A stretch of DNA of 64,000 nucleotides, from the NCBI GenBank assembly GCA_030765065.1, contig CM060983.1, positions 44,762,067-44,826,066 on the forward strand, in the 5' to 3' direction. The notes below the pieces were generated by a model. The model had not been told where the DNA came from, searched no databases, and was given only the letters and a program-made list of their open reading frames with translations. Origin of the DNA: Deroplatys truncata. Taxonomy: Eukaryota > Arthropoda > Insecta > Mantodea > Mantidae. The translations under genes and the position numbers were made by a program. Numbering within the stretch: position 1 is the stretch's first letter; the number at the start of each line of letters is the position of its first letter. Below are positions 13,501-28,500 of the stretch, in pieces.

Positions 13501-16500
13501 ATTTTTCCATTTTCTGATAGCTGAAACAATCAACCTGATTGGTGCATAATTACATTTTAAAATTAAAATACATTATTTATACCCTAATTTCTTGGGTTCT
13601 GTATATTTGCTTTTATATAATGAAGATTGAGTGACAAAATTAATTTGGCTAATATGTACCTCCATGAGTCTATATGAATATAAAAAACAGAAGCAGAAAT
13701 AATGGTGCTATTTTATGTAATGAAAATTTATCTGCTTAAACTGTCATCAGCTGTAATCTGTCACTGGCATGGTTAAGACAAAAGATGTGTATTCCTTAAT
13801 GTTTAAAACAAATGAATTAACCCTCTCAGAACCCCTGTCCTTTATAATGGATGGGTTGATTTTAACTTTAAAACCAGTTGTGGCAAAACAAAACATGGTT
13901 GCAAGAAATTTTTGACAACTCTCTCCCATTATCACTTTGGTAGTTTAAGTTTATTGCTATCATGAGTATTGCTTAAAACAAAATAAAAAGTGTCAATGAT
14001 TTTTTTTTTTTTTAACTTTAAATACAAAACATATTTTCCACTACAGAACAACCAAAGTCCCTGTATCACACATGCCATTCACCACTTATTTTACATGGGC
14101 CTACCCCATTCTTTGCCACAGATTTTATTCAAAGTAAACTTTGGCATTGAAATTGTGGCCAGTGATGTTCTATGCTTTGACCACTTGGGCTACAAACCGG
14201 AGGCCCAATTGCTTCTAAAGGCAAAGGTGTGATTTTAGTAAAAAGAAAAAGAAAAACTGGGTATGAGGGGTTAAAACTACCTAGTGCAACAACTTTCCTT
14301 TGTTTCCATTTTTTGTATTACAGAAAACAAAAGCCTGCAAATTTTGAGTCATTTTATATAGGATTGTTATGTTTTAATGCACATCATAGAAGAATGGGGG
14401 AAAAAAACTATATGTCCAGCTATACAATTTCAAAATAATAGTGCTTCAAATTTGTACAAATATAATCATTCAAGTTTTTGTAACTGCTTCCAAAAGTAAC
14501 GCTCGGATAATACAGGAAATGTTGCATTATAATATAAAAGTTACAAGTATGCATATGATGCTTTGGAGTTGTCCCTGTTTCCAAGTTTCAAAAGAAGACA
14601 ATGCCCACTAGAAATTTTCTGGCCAATGAGATTAGTTATGCTACTGAGTCTTGCTGTACACATGCAAAAGGCAACTATCCGAGATGCCTTTATGGAACAC
14701 ACATCATCAGCATTCCGGAAACTGTTACTCTCTTTACTGCTATCATGATATTCCTTTAATACGAGTTAAGTTATCAGTAATGATAATAAATATATGGATG
14801 TACTGCTGCATGCATGGTGGATGGCACAATTATTGGAGGAGAGCATTGTCTTTCGATACCAGAATAAATAAATAAATAATCACAACTTGATGTAACAGAA
14901 CCCAAGTCAATAAGTAATGTAATAGTGGACTAAGAGTATTTTGCTGTTACAATTATGAAAACAAATTGTGGATGCACTCGACTGTTATTTTGGAGCATTA
15001 TTTGGAACTAGAACAATCGGAACTGTTATTGAAAAATAAAGATTTTTTCCCCACCTCTAGAATTACACTACTGATGCATTCACTATTTTCACTGTTTAAT
15101 ACTGAAGCACACTAAAAAGTTCTCTTTCCTAATGAGCACAAACTTCATGTTTTATTAAAACAGTCTATGAACATTTTTGAAGTTACAATCTTTGTATTCA
15201 CCCCCATGACCCATTTCAAATATATTTGTGTTAATTATGGTTCTAAATTACATTTACTAACGAGTACACATGCAGGTATTACCTGCTGATAGCTATTTGC
15301 TCAAAAAACTAACAACTGTCAATATAGCAATATTATTTATGCACTCACTATTTCTATTATTGTAATTTTTTGTTGTGTGACCAGATTCAGAATGGTGGTT
15401 AATGCTGCTGCAGTAAATAATGCCCCCAAAGTGAAGCAGTTTCAAGGAAATAGCAGACAACTGAGTATGCAGTAAAGCCTCTTGTGCCAAGAAAAGAAAA
15501 GAAATGACACAGAAACATGCCTCTTCAACATAGGGTGACCAGATGTTTTCATTTTAATAACATAACATTCTTTTTTAACTTCAATATGGGCTCTGATTTT
15601 CCTTGAAGGCTGCAAATGGTTGATACAAGGATTGATACACCTCTATGCACAGGACTATGATAAGGTTAACATTAATGGTTCCAACAAAACATCACGAATA
15701 TCACCACTAATGCAAATCGCAGAGTCTATCAAGCCTAACAATTACATTTTAACAATCATTTATTGTTGTACATGGAAGCCAGGATGAATAATTTCATCTA
15801 TTTTTTTTGAATCAGTACAATTAGAACATTCAACTTTGGCAGAGACTGCCTCTGTGATCGAGTGACCAGTGTACTGGCTTCTCAACCCTGAGGTCCCAGT
15901 TCACTTCGCAGCTGAGATGGGGAAATTTTTCCAACTTCCACAGAGTCTGAAAGCATACATGTGGGAATGTATGGAGTGTATTTAATGCCCCCCTCCCCAG
16001 TTATTTCTCAAGGCAAAGCTCCCGATATGTCCATAGAAGGGGGCTATACGAATTACTCAGCAGGATACAGCACCACTATTATAAACTTTATCCGATTTTT
16101 ACTTTGTCTTCCCAAATGGATCACCTGTATATTATTTCTATGTTTGTAATTTTCAAAACAGAGTGACATTTACCATATGCCAAGTGAATTCTATGTTTAA
16201 AAGTTTAGGGACTTAAAATTTGTCACATTTTTTTGGCTCTTTGGACTTAGAATTTGGTTGTACTACATGGCCCGACATGTGTTAGATATGTTATCTTTAT
16301 GTTCTTCGACTTATAGTCAACCTGGCTTCCAGCATACATTCGCAACTATGGGGTAATTAACAAATTATAAGAAAGAATGAAATCCTTTGGATAATGGTGA
16401 TAATAAACTGTAATTAAAATTCACTCCCCTATTTTTCCATGTGACCTATGTACAACACTGGTAATGTTTGTTACAAGGGCTGATCAAGAAAGACTAAGAT

Positions 16501-19500
16501 GTTATTTTTTCCTCACCTGTCTGTACCAGAATATTTTAAAAGAGTAGGGTTTAGTGTCAATACCAATCGGTTGATAGCATGCCCATATCCAGAAAAAAAA
16601 TTTTAAGGGGGTTTTTCCATAACCAGATCTAAACTTATAGTATACAGACATTATATGAATAAGAAAATTGCTTGGGGACATCATACCTTATAGACAGAAA
16701 AAAAACAACCAGAATGAAGATTATTCCACCTCACAGCACAAAACATCGAGACTGCAATGAAAACCGGAATGATCACCTTACCTATGTAAGGCAACAATAT
16801 TAAGTTTCCCTTTTCCTTGTAGTTGTGCTACTAGAGTAGATTTACTGTTATCTAACGAAATTTTCCCATATTGGTTTGATATGAATTTAAATAAATAAAA
16901 CTGTCAGAAGTATTTTTTTTTGGGGGGGGGGGTTTGAACCCTAAAAACCTCCTCTCTAAATACGGCCCTGGTTTTTAGTAATGCTGTGTTGTAGACACTG
17001 CTTACATTTTGCACATCACAAAATGCAAGTGAAATGAGAGGACCAGTTTGGAGTAATAAAATTCTGTTTTCACTCAGAGCAGGCATCACCAACTTGCTTG
17101 ATTTTGTTTTAGAGCACGCACTGCAGTGGTTAAATTGAGTTTTTACTTTCTCTACTACGTATAGTAAGTAGGGGAAGTATTGTATTCCACCCAAAATTTC
17201 GATACCGAGATTTCACCGGAAATACATGTTTTGAGACTCACTGAATCCAAAAAAAGCATTTTTGGAAACATGTCCGTGTGTGTGTCTGTCTGTGTGTCTG
17301 TGAACAGCATAACTCAAAAACGAAGAGTCGGATAAACACCAAACTTGGTATTTAGGTTCAGTATCTTTCAGAGATGCGACACGAAGGTTTTCAAGAAAAT
17401 CCCCCCACCCCAGACTACCCTTTACATGGAACATTTTTCGAAAATTTTAATTTTCTCAAAAACGGCTCTAACGATTTTGATTAAAATATCATATGTTTAA
17501 GATATTGTCATGACAAATAAAATGTATATCTCGAATTTTCTGGGAATGTCTCCAAAAGTATTCTTCGTTATGAACGACTTTTTCATAACTGGTAAACCAT
17601 AAGAGATAGACAAACTTTTACTACACGAAAAATGTAGATCGCGTTAAAATACACAATTTATGTCATATACATTTCTTTTGTTGAGTGAACCGTTTGCGAG
17701 AGATTGCTTGTTATTCCCTTAAATTTTCCAATACTTATACTTTTTCTCAAATTCGTTATTCATTTTTTTTATGTCCTGGACATGCAAAGAGAATGGAATG
17801 CGCCACATAGCAACCAGCGTTAAAATATTTGACTATCGCTTAAAACCTACCATATTCCCCTTGCATCTACAAGAAAATTATCAATAAGATTGACATCTCG
17901 ATATCCCGATCAACATGAAGCATATGGAGAATAAGCGTTTGTAAAAATAGATTGTACAAGAGTAGAGAAAGTCATGTGAGTGTAACACATCAGATTTTTT
18001 TTATTTATGGACACTCTTTAACTGCTGTGGTCCTTAGTGTTCCATTCTATATTGGGCGTGAAAGACTGTAATTTTGCTTAGAGGCCTCTTTAGAGGTTCT
18101 TTTACATGCCGGGAACACCAGTTTTACTTCCCTTCCAAAGGAAGCCATGCTAAGGATTTTTATGACCAAAAAAAATCCATCGCCCTCCACTGGGTTTGAA
18201 CCCGCAACCTCGGGAACCAAAGGCTAGCATGGTAACTACTACATCACAGAGGACGACACGCTGCAGTGGATTAACACATGGTATCAGTTAGAGATGGCCT
18301 TCTAACAGCAGCGGTGGGTCTCTCATTCCTTTGTAATGCTTCAATTATTAAGTACATTGTAGTTTGCTTGAACTGTGTTACATACCAATTAATTACCAAG
18401 ATGCCTGTTCATACTCATTGCTATAAATGTGAACGTTTTTCATTACAAATTAATTCTAATACTGTTAGCATTACAATGTGATTACAATGGTATTGACCAT
18501 GTTAAGTAGCTTGTTGTTTTACTATGTTAATACTATAATTTTGTCATTTTTTGCAACTGTTTATGTTACAACTATCAAACCTATCAAAATATGTATATGT
18601 TCAGGTCAGAAATATAAATAAGGCCAATGAAAAATACATGGGGTAGGGAAAAATATATAGACATAGTAAATAAAGAAGAGAGAGAATCTATTGCATGGGT
18701 AAGAAGCGGAGCATGGAGGCTAAGAGGGTTAAGACAGGGTATTCCTCAGAACCAATGTCCGATATGTGGTGGTAATAAATACTATGTGTTCAATGTCTTC
18801 AAGTGCCAAGGAACAGAAAATTGGAGAAAAGAACTTTTTAATAAGAAATGGTTGAAGGGGGATACAAATATAGCAATTATTCTACCAATCATAAACCTAC
18901 AATAGGTATATTAACCTATGAATGGTGGATATTTGAAATGCACTACACTGAACGAATTATCTGTTCCTGCTTTCTGTGCAGTTGAAGCTCAAGGGGAGCA
19001 ATGAGCAAGGTTACTCCCTCTGTTTTACTCAAAGAGCAGCCAATTGGTGATGCCTGGCTTAAAGCATATGGCAACAATGCACTATCTTGTGCAGCATCTT
19101 TCAAGTGGTTCAGAAACTCAACAAGGGGTAATTTTCCAGACTTAAACAAGGCAAACTTTGTTTTGGCCCACCTGGTGGACAACATTACATAAACTCGGTG
19201 AAATTTCATGTGGTAGTGTCTTTACAATTATGCACAATCATCTCCATATGACTCGTGCTTGTGCTAAGCCTGTTGACCTCTGTTCAAATGAACACATACC
19301 ATGAGATTCTTGCATCTCTAGTGATAGAGGGGCTGCTCTTTGCATTCAGTTATCAGCAGTGATGAGTCATGGCTGCATCATTATGATTCTGAAGGAAAAC
19401 AAATCGGCACATTGTGGAAATCACAACTTCTCTATCACCAAAAAAGGTAAACGTTTAATCGGCAGGAAAGTTGATACTGATCACACTTTTTTTACTGCAA

Positions 19501-22500
19501 GGGAGTTCATTTTAGCAGCGTTTAATGCCTGTTCTTACTGCATATAGCACCACAGGCACTGGACACTGATGATACACAAAATGGTATGTGGGAAAGGAAA
19601 TTTTGGAAGGAAACAATTCAGGCCTAAATTTAGGCTACCTCCATAACATTTGCCAGTTAGGAGGACTGAGGAAACCCTAGAAAAAACCTCAGTCAGGAAA
19701 TGCAGTCCTGGCAGGATTTTAAACTCAAGACTCCCATTCACAAGTTCATGCCTTAACGACCTTGACTACCGTGTCAGTCTGTGCAAGGGCGTAATTTACC
19801 AGCATGTAGTTCCCACTCACACTAAAAAAGTTGTCTACACTGTGGAAGCATGTTGGAAAGAAACAACCACACTTCACAATGGGTGGCGACTTCATCATGA
19901 CAATGCATTGCATACCAAGCCATGTCATTTTTGCATAAATTCAACCTGTGTACCACATCCACCTTATAGCTCTAATCTTGCTCTCTGTGATTTTTTTTTA
20001 TTTCCATTACTTAATGCAAAGCTCTGGGGCACTCAATATCAGAACTCTGAAACAGTGCTTGCTCAAGAAATTTGAGGCAATTGCTTAACGATCTGACAAA
20101 GAAGACCTACATGAGGACTGACAGAAATCTATAAGAGGTGTGTTGAAGTAGAAAAGGACTATTTTGAAAAGGATCATGTCAACATTTAGATACAGTAATA
20201 AAAATCTGTGAAAAAAAAAAAAAATCAATCTTTTTCTTGACCAGCCCTTGTACAGTACGGTGATTGTAAACATTTTAACCCTAGATCAGTTTTATTTTTC
20301 CAGTAAATGCATGAACTTCCTACAAGCCAACTTGAATGGATAATATGACTGCCATTAGCTTGACTTGGAAAACAATTTTAAGTGGTTTAGGGAGCAACAG
20401 AACTACCTCAGGGGATAGCTCAAATAAATTTGACCACCTTACATATATTTCTAAGACCAAGAATCTCTTAAAACTATTTATTCATCTCTATTCATTATTG
20501 TCTCATAATATAAAAATGTGTCGCCAATATGGATGTTTTATTCACCAAGTAACAGTAACTTTCGCAAACAGCTTACGATTTCTGGCCACCCTTTTCCTTT
20601 TGTTTTTAAGACATGACATTCACAGGCAGGCTGAAGTCGAGAGGAAAACTTACAATGTGCTGGATGCGAGGTTAGTGTCCTCGTGTTTCAACTGTCCATC
20701 TAGCGCTAACCCCCACTTATCCTTGTTATTGGCAAGAAGGGGTGTCAAAGTAAACACCTTGCTGAGGGTGAACCCTGGTCCAATGGGGCACCCTTCCCTG
20801 TTGCACCACCACCACCACCACCGCAAACACACAGAACACACACACATCAGAACAATTCTACTGTACTGGGGCCACACCATCGTCCCATTCAGCTGGCGAA
20901 CGTTTTCATTAATTACATATCCACATGGAAGTGTGCTACAGGCTTAGGGATTAGTAAAAAAAAAAAACTATTCAACTATTTACAAAATGCAGGTAAAGCC
21001 ATCTTGGCCAACTTGTAAAAAGAAGCCATTATTCTGGGTATTTCTTGCTATTTTAATTAGATTTCACTTTGCTTTTAACAGTTTGGTGGCTTCTACACTG
21101 CATGCAATAAAACAAAACTTTCTCACAGTGGTCAGTTTCACCGACTTAATACCAGTCATTCAAAGCTTTTACTCTAACATGCAAGTTGCTATACAATTTT
21201 GATACAAAATGCAACAAGGTTAGAAAAATAAATTCAAAACATTTAGAGCAACTTTATATTTAAATATTGTAAAATGTTTGGACAACATGTGCTGGCAGTT
21301 TCAAATACTGTTTCTTGCTGAAGTGCACCTAAAAGGTTAAACTTCTCTGCAAATTGGACACTGAACTGTTATCTGTTGAACATTCAATTAGCATTTCAAT
21401 ATGGTTCATTGTCATGAGTTAGAATTAATAAAATTACCTTTTTCTGTTCAAAAACTGTCTGTTAACAACAATTCTTCTTTAAGGCACTGAAATTTGCCCC
21501 CACACTACCAAAAAATAAGAAAGAGAAAGAGAGAGCCAAACTTAACAGCATTTTTCACTATCCAAAATGCTTTACAAGCCACAGATTTTAATTTAAATGC
21601 TTGAAATCTTCAGGAGCCTCAGGCTTTGGCTTTTAAGTCCTACAAAGAAAAGGGTAAACCGTAAAAGAAGAAATCTTTTTCAGATATTAAGGGTTAAAAT
21701 CCATTGTGCAATTATTAAACAATATTTAGTAGCTCATTGTGTAATCAAATAATTTATATATAAAGTATTATATATTCATAAAATTGTTGCCTCGTAGTGC
21801 TGCAGTAATGTGTTGCCGGAGTGCAAGTGGACATAGATCCAATTCCCAACACTACCTTAAGGACTTTTCCTACCTAAGGCTGTGCGGCATGTACCCAGCC
21901 TCATGAGGTCCTGGGGACCAATTGAGGAGCAGCTGTGGTCTTAATACACATCCCATTGACCAGAGAAAGGAAGTTTGCTGACCACAAGCCATCCACATTA
22001 ATGCATTCTGCCCATGACACCATGTGTGGATTGAGACAGAGGATGCAGCAGCTATGCAACAGATCTAGGCCCAATCAGGCTGCTCATATTTGTAAAACTG
22101 AAAAATTCTATAAAGCATATAAATTTTGCTCTACCAACATACTAATTAAAATTAATAAATGCTTGCCCAATGATTTGTAAAGAGTTTTTTAAAGTTTAGA
22201 ATTAAAAAAAATTGACAGATATAATGCGTTGTTTTGTACAAGGAGCATTTTGTATTAATTATATCAAAAGCAATTAATACACATAAAAAAAATTAACTCT
22301 CAAATGCATATGTGATAAAAATTTCATGTTAATCAACAGAAAATTTGGAGTTTCAGATTTTTACAAATACATTGTTAGGAGAAATGGTGTAGGTTACGTT
22401 CTTTAGATAAAAGCGTACCATTATGGTTCATTTCTCTAGTTTATTTTAAATGCATCTTCAGCATGTGTCAGTTCAATGTCCAACTAACAAAAAAACATCA

Positions 22501-25500
22501 AACAATCCTCAGTAAGAATTGCCATTCAAAGAGTGGTGCTTGCTGTTTAAACAATAAATATAAAGAATGTGACAATCAAACAAGCTTATTATTATACTCC
22601 GCTTTTTGCCCAACTCTCTCAACATTTGGTAGGCACTTCTCTTCACTAGCGCTTTGAGATAAAAGCCCTGGTACCTATATGCACAAATATAATGTTGTAC
22701 AATACAAGTAAATTCACTTGGAACTGAAAATATTACAATTCTGTTCCACAAGGATATTGCACACATTTATGCACTGTTAGTCCATGCTTGCAAGTTACAA
22801 GTAAAATGTTGTTTGTTTTGATCCAAAAAAGTATTTAAATTAGCTCCATATTTACAATTTTGTTTTCTCCCAAAGAAAGGAAACTAATATTTCTCATAAT
22901 GTTTGTCATGCTGTTGCCATGTAGGGACACCCCTGTGGTGCTTTCTGTAATCAGATGAATTCATAACCAGTGATTCTGCCGCTAGACTTGCATGGTGACA
23001 AGTGATTAGATAACGCAACAAAAGATGATGCTGTGGGTGTGAATTGCTGACAATTCTGCTCAGGGGCCTTCTCTTTCAAGGTATGACATTATTTTATGTA
23101 TAAATAAACATCAAGTGGGACCAACAGCTTTACTACCCTTCTGCAGGAAGCCTTTCTCCTAGTTACGTTGTTTAAACTATTCTTTTTATTTAATAATTCA
23201 GGAAAGATAACTAGTAGCACAGTAAAGTGATGGGAATGATAATTAGTGGTGTTTATAAAGAGAAAATAAATTTGAAAATGAATGCAGAGAGGTGCAAGGG
23301 CTTCCAGCTGATATTGGAAGCTCAAACATCCAAATATGACTTTGCTGCCAATCTCTTAGTAAGACTTCAAAAATCTCAGTTCAACTACTTGACTTTATAA
23401 CTCTTTAATTTCATGCAGCAAACATATTTACTTTCTTGAGTCTGCTTATTTCAAGATGAATAATTTTATTCTCTTCAGCACGATTTTGGGAGATGTTAGC
23501 AAATTATTTACAATAATGAATCTTTTGAAAATTGCTCCCAGTGCTGCCTGTTGACAGAATTTTGAAATGATATGGTAATGAATCACAAAACATCTGTAGA
23601 GGAAGTACAACATTCCACCCTAGAATATGGTATTGAACTTTCACCAGAAATATACATTTTGAGATCCATTTTAAACCCCCCCCCCCAAAAAAAAGTCGGA
23701 TGAGTACCAAACTTTGTAGATACAATAACTTTCAAGGATGCAACACAAAGATTTTCATGAAATAATGCCCTCCAAAACTACCCCTTTCCTCTTTTATTTT
23801 CTCAAAGATGACTAATGATTGTGATTAAAATTCTGAATTCTGTATTTGTAAATACACGAGATACAACAATTTACTAGAAAAAACATGTAAAGCTCATTAT
23901 ACTGCACCGTTGAGTCAAATTATTCTTTTTAGTGCCTTTAATAATTTTCAAAATATTTCATATTGTAAGTTTACATTTTCCCAAGTATGTGTGATCTAAC
24001 AGAACATTTGAAAGTTTGTGAATCTTCAAGGGCTCCTTAAAATGGATTATGAATAATTATTTTCTCTATTACTCTGATATTAATATCTGAATTTTCTTCC
24101 TATGCAAATATTGTTTAATTTTAAATAATTTCTAAGCAAAAATGTATTATGAATAACGTAACATGGATATCAGAATCATATTTTTTTACCAATACTACAA
24201 TACATTAGGTATATATGTGATTGTTCAATGTGCATTGAAAGTCATGTGAACGTATCACATTGGATTTTAAACTTAAATAGCAATACAAATTGCTGTTTTC
24301 ATTAAATTCAGTTTAAGATCAGGGAAGTGTACATAACCTAATTCAGGATATTAAGTGGCAAGTTAAAGTAAATTATTGTTGATAAATTATGACAACACTA
24401 ATAACATATGATGGTATACCTTATTTTGTGTAAAAGTGCCCATACCTTACAAGCTACAAGTAAACATCCTTGTAAAGTACAACAACATACTTTTGTTTAA
24501 TAGGCCCCAAGACCTTGTGTCACATAAAGGTAAATATTTCAAACTTCACTGTACCATTTCCAAATGTGAAAGCAACTGGAATGAAGAAAGTATAGCAACT
24601 GCAAAATAAATGCTCATGGCTCTTAATTGCATATTGTGTTTTAAGGGATACCATAATGGTTTCCTTCTTATTATTAGCATTATTTTAACATTAATGAATA
24701 CAATTTAACTGCCTAGCGAAATGCTTGTGAATTTTATCATGCTGGGATACGTACAACACAAATCTTTTGGCACACAACGAAAGTGAAAATATATCCAAAG
24801 ACTCAACACTTCCATGTAGTCCTATATTAGGAAGAATTGTGGCTAATATTCTTCTACACTACAGGAGAAATACACTACATCCTTAAGGCCAATGATAACT
24901 TTATTGCTTTCACGACTTCTCTTTCAACACTTCACTGTCCACTTTTGCTACATACTTGCTGCAAGGCTTTACTGTGAAGGCTAAAAGATGTTTCCTCCAG
25001 AGGAACACCCTTAGGGATTTTACCAACAAAGTCCTTGATATTACAATCAAAATGTTTGAAGTAACTGCCCATTACCTGACATTTTCGTGGTTTTAAAAAT
25101 GCATAGCTTGTAGAAGGTTTATGAGCGTAAAATTTAATTTGACAGCAAGTCAAAGATGGAAAGATTAAGCATAGGTTATAGAAACAATAATATGTTTAAG
25201 TTGGTACGCATTTTCATTGCTGTTTAGCCAGTGCTGTGTAAGTAAAAATACTGGTTAGTGAAACAAAATATGAAGTATCTTTCATCAGATTCTTTATTGG
25301 TTTCCCCCAATCTAAATTTGACGTGAAACATCACCAAATATCTTCTTTGCAAGGTTACATTGTTGCAGGAATCACGGATAAAGGTGTAATACACTATTTA
25401 AATGCACAAAAGCGGACATCTGAGATTGCCAAGGCGAGCGTAAACCCTGTACAGTTTGTGTAAAATGTCGTGACACTCCATGTGCACAAGAGAGGAGAAA

Positions 25501-28500
25501 TGAGGAGAGTGGTAGGGGAGCAAGAGGCTAGAAGTGATATCAGAACTCGAAGACAGTCACATACACAAGGCATTGTAAACAACTGTGTAAGCTTACAATA
25601 CCACATTCACAGCAGGTGGGACACTGACCCCCCCCCCCACCATCTTACTATGCAAGTGGGTTGGTCGGTACTATTGCACTTTAATTGAGTTTTTTATTTA
25701 TGGACGCTCTTTAACTACTATGGTTCTTAGCATCCCATTCTATATTGGGTGTGAAAGACCGATAATTTTGCTCAGAGGCCTCTTTATCAGGCTTGAGGTT
25801 CTTTTACGTGCCATAAATCTACAACACAGGACCACCGGCTTTACTTCCCTTCTGAAGGAAGCCATGCTAAGGATTTTTACGCCCGAAAAAATCCATCATC
25901 CTCTGCCGGGTTTGAACCCACGACATTGGGAACTAGAGGCTAGCATGGTACCACTAGTCCATGGAGGACGACTATCTATGCTTCAGGAGTTGGGGACTGT
26001 CATGACATTTTACATAAGCTGTAATAGAATACATTTAGGGAGAAGGTATCATGGCAGAAAAGAAGCATTTCTGCAGAACATGACTTGTCAAAGCAGGACC
26101 TTGAGCCTAGTTAAAAAGTTGAAACTATTTTCATTCATCATGAAGATTTGATACAATTTTTGTATAATTCTATTGAGAATTATTTGTGTTACTAAGATTG
26201 TTATTGTGAATGACACAAACTTCTTGCAGCATGTTGTGTTCCATGCACATGAAACATTTCATTTCCTTTAATTAGTTCTGCAGACTGTGATCTGTTGCAC
26301 GCCTGTCACCTTCCTTGTTTATGATATTTGCTAAGACTATTCACTGAATGAAGCATTTAATAAACAATGTTAATAAAACAAAAAACAAACAAACAAAAAA
26401 ACAATATTGGGAGTTCAGTGCCAGGCAGTCAGACATAAACAAAGATAAGTAGCACTCGCCAGCGTAAACACCAGAAGACTATTGTCAGATAGCCAGAATC
26501 TTCTGGATACCTCTCCTTCTTGAACGTTTTAGAAGTCTGTGGAAATTTCCAACAGCTACATAAGCAAGTGCTCTCGCAAGTCAGTCAGTTGGTGAGCAAG
26601 TTAGAAAGAGCGTTACTGGTGCAATGAAACATAATGTTCTCCATGCGAGTTTGTGATGACTACCATGACATGCAGTGAGTGCTGCTTCCACGAGATATTG
26701 GAGAAGTCTTGTGTTCAACCCCCTGTGGGTAAATATGTGGAAGAAGAGGCTAAGTCATGTGTATTTCATTACATTGCTACGCCACAAAGAAAGTGAAGTG
26801 ATAGTGAGAACTTAAGAGACGTAACAGTGAAAAGTTGAACTAGATTACATTAACGAAGTGACAGTGAGAATATTTGTGAAGTGACAGTTAAAAATGGCAC
26901 AAAATTGCAGTATTTTATAAAATATTATTTAATTGAGTTTATTACATATCAATATTATAATGTAGCACAACCTTCTATGCTCTTTAAGAAAGCTTTCTTC
27001 ATTTCTTTGCCTTATAAATCAGATGAGACAATTTCCAAGCAATTGTGTATCAGGTGTGACAATCTCATTTCAGCAAGATTTCAGTGACCTTGATTGGTTC
27101 AAATTGAAGGTTTTAAATAAACTTTAATGCCTGCTCTTACTATATGTGGCATCACGGGTGATGAACACTGGTGATACATGAAATGAAATGATAGTTGGGA
27201 AAGGAAATGCTACAGGCTTTAGTTTAGGTTAACTCCCCGGCATTTGCCAGTTACGACTGAGAAAAACCTGGAAAAAATCTCAGTCAAGGAGGATAGTGCT
27301 GGTGGGATTCGAACCGCACACTTCCTGTTCACACTTCTGTGCCTTAACGACCACAGCTACCTGTGTCAGTGGTTCAAATTAACCCCTTATAACCTGGTGC
27401 ATCACATATGTTACAAAGGTATTTTTTATGTTTTAGGATTTGTAATGGGCCTTTTTTTTTTCTTTCTTTTCGAATTTCACATTATATTAACCTTAACAAT
27501 AAAATTAGGCTATTTATAGCTGATTAATATTTTTGCAATAAAATTGTAGTGTTTTCTTTTTTAATAATAACATTGAGCAAAATCTATGCAACTGCAGTCA
27601 AATGTAACTCCATGTCATTACACCGATTATTTTACTTGGGCCCTCCCCTTCCTTTACCACAGGCACATTTGACTGCAATTGTTGGGACTCGAACTTGCAA
27701 GTTTGGCTTTGAATGGATGGCCAGTCCACTTCATATTGTACTAACGATCACGGCTACTCAAGTCACTTCAGTTATCGTGCCGGTGAAAGGGATATAAAAG
27801 CCAGTTTTGGAATTAGAGGAAGAGTGGCATATGTAGCAAAATAATTCTGGCAATAAGACGTTAACATGGGGTGTGAATTGTATTGGTCAATGTTGAGTGT
27901 CTGGCCCATGAAGTAAATAGTCCAATTTAATCTCCCAAAAATACTAAAAATACTACCCAAGAAGGGAAGTGACTTGGATTTGAACTTAAGCAGTGTTTTT
28001 AAAGGTGTCATCAGATCTTGAACACTGACTTTATACACTGCATAACCCTAGACATTGCCTTTGCAATGAAGCAATCATCAATCACTGTCCAAACATTGTT
28101 ACTGCAACTGTCCCAAAACGGGCACGTGTTTTTACTTGGGATGATATGGCACAGAAGCTACCAGTACAAATTAGTGGCAAATGTGCATATACTGAGTAAA
28201 CCTACAACTAAGCTCTGCTATCGTACACCGAGTTTAACTGTGAAAAGATCAATCAGTAAAACACTCCACAATCACAAGTCTTTGGCAGTGTAGTTTCTGC
28301 GGACATTGACACAAGGGTAAGTAGTTCTATCTCTTTCTTACTTTTAATATTCCTAACTCAGCAGCTATTCCCATTGAGACATACAGAGTGGAAGGTGACC
28401 TATGATCATCCTTGAATGGGATGACTCTTTGTAATGAATAGAGCAAAAACTCTTAGTGCAGTTTTGCGGGTGAAAAAGTGAAAACTGCTTAATATTAAGT

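Noticed and set aside
20336..20947. 203-residue plus-strand open frame over exon 8A
   Set aside because: It is the antisense shadow of the arrestin exon and includes a His run from the ggt repeat. No family match.
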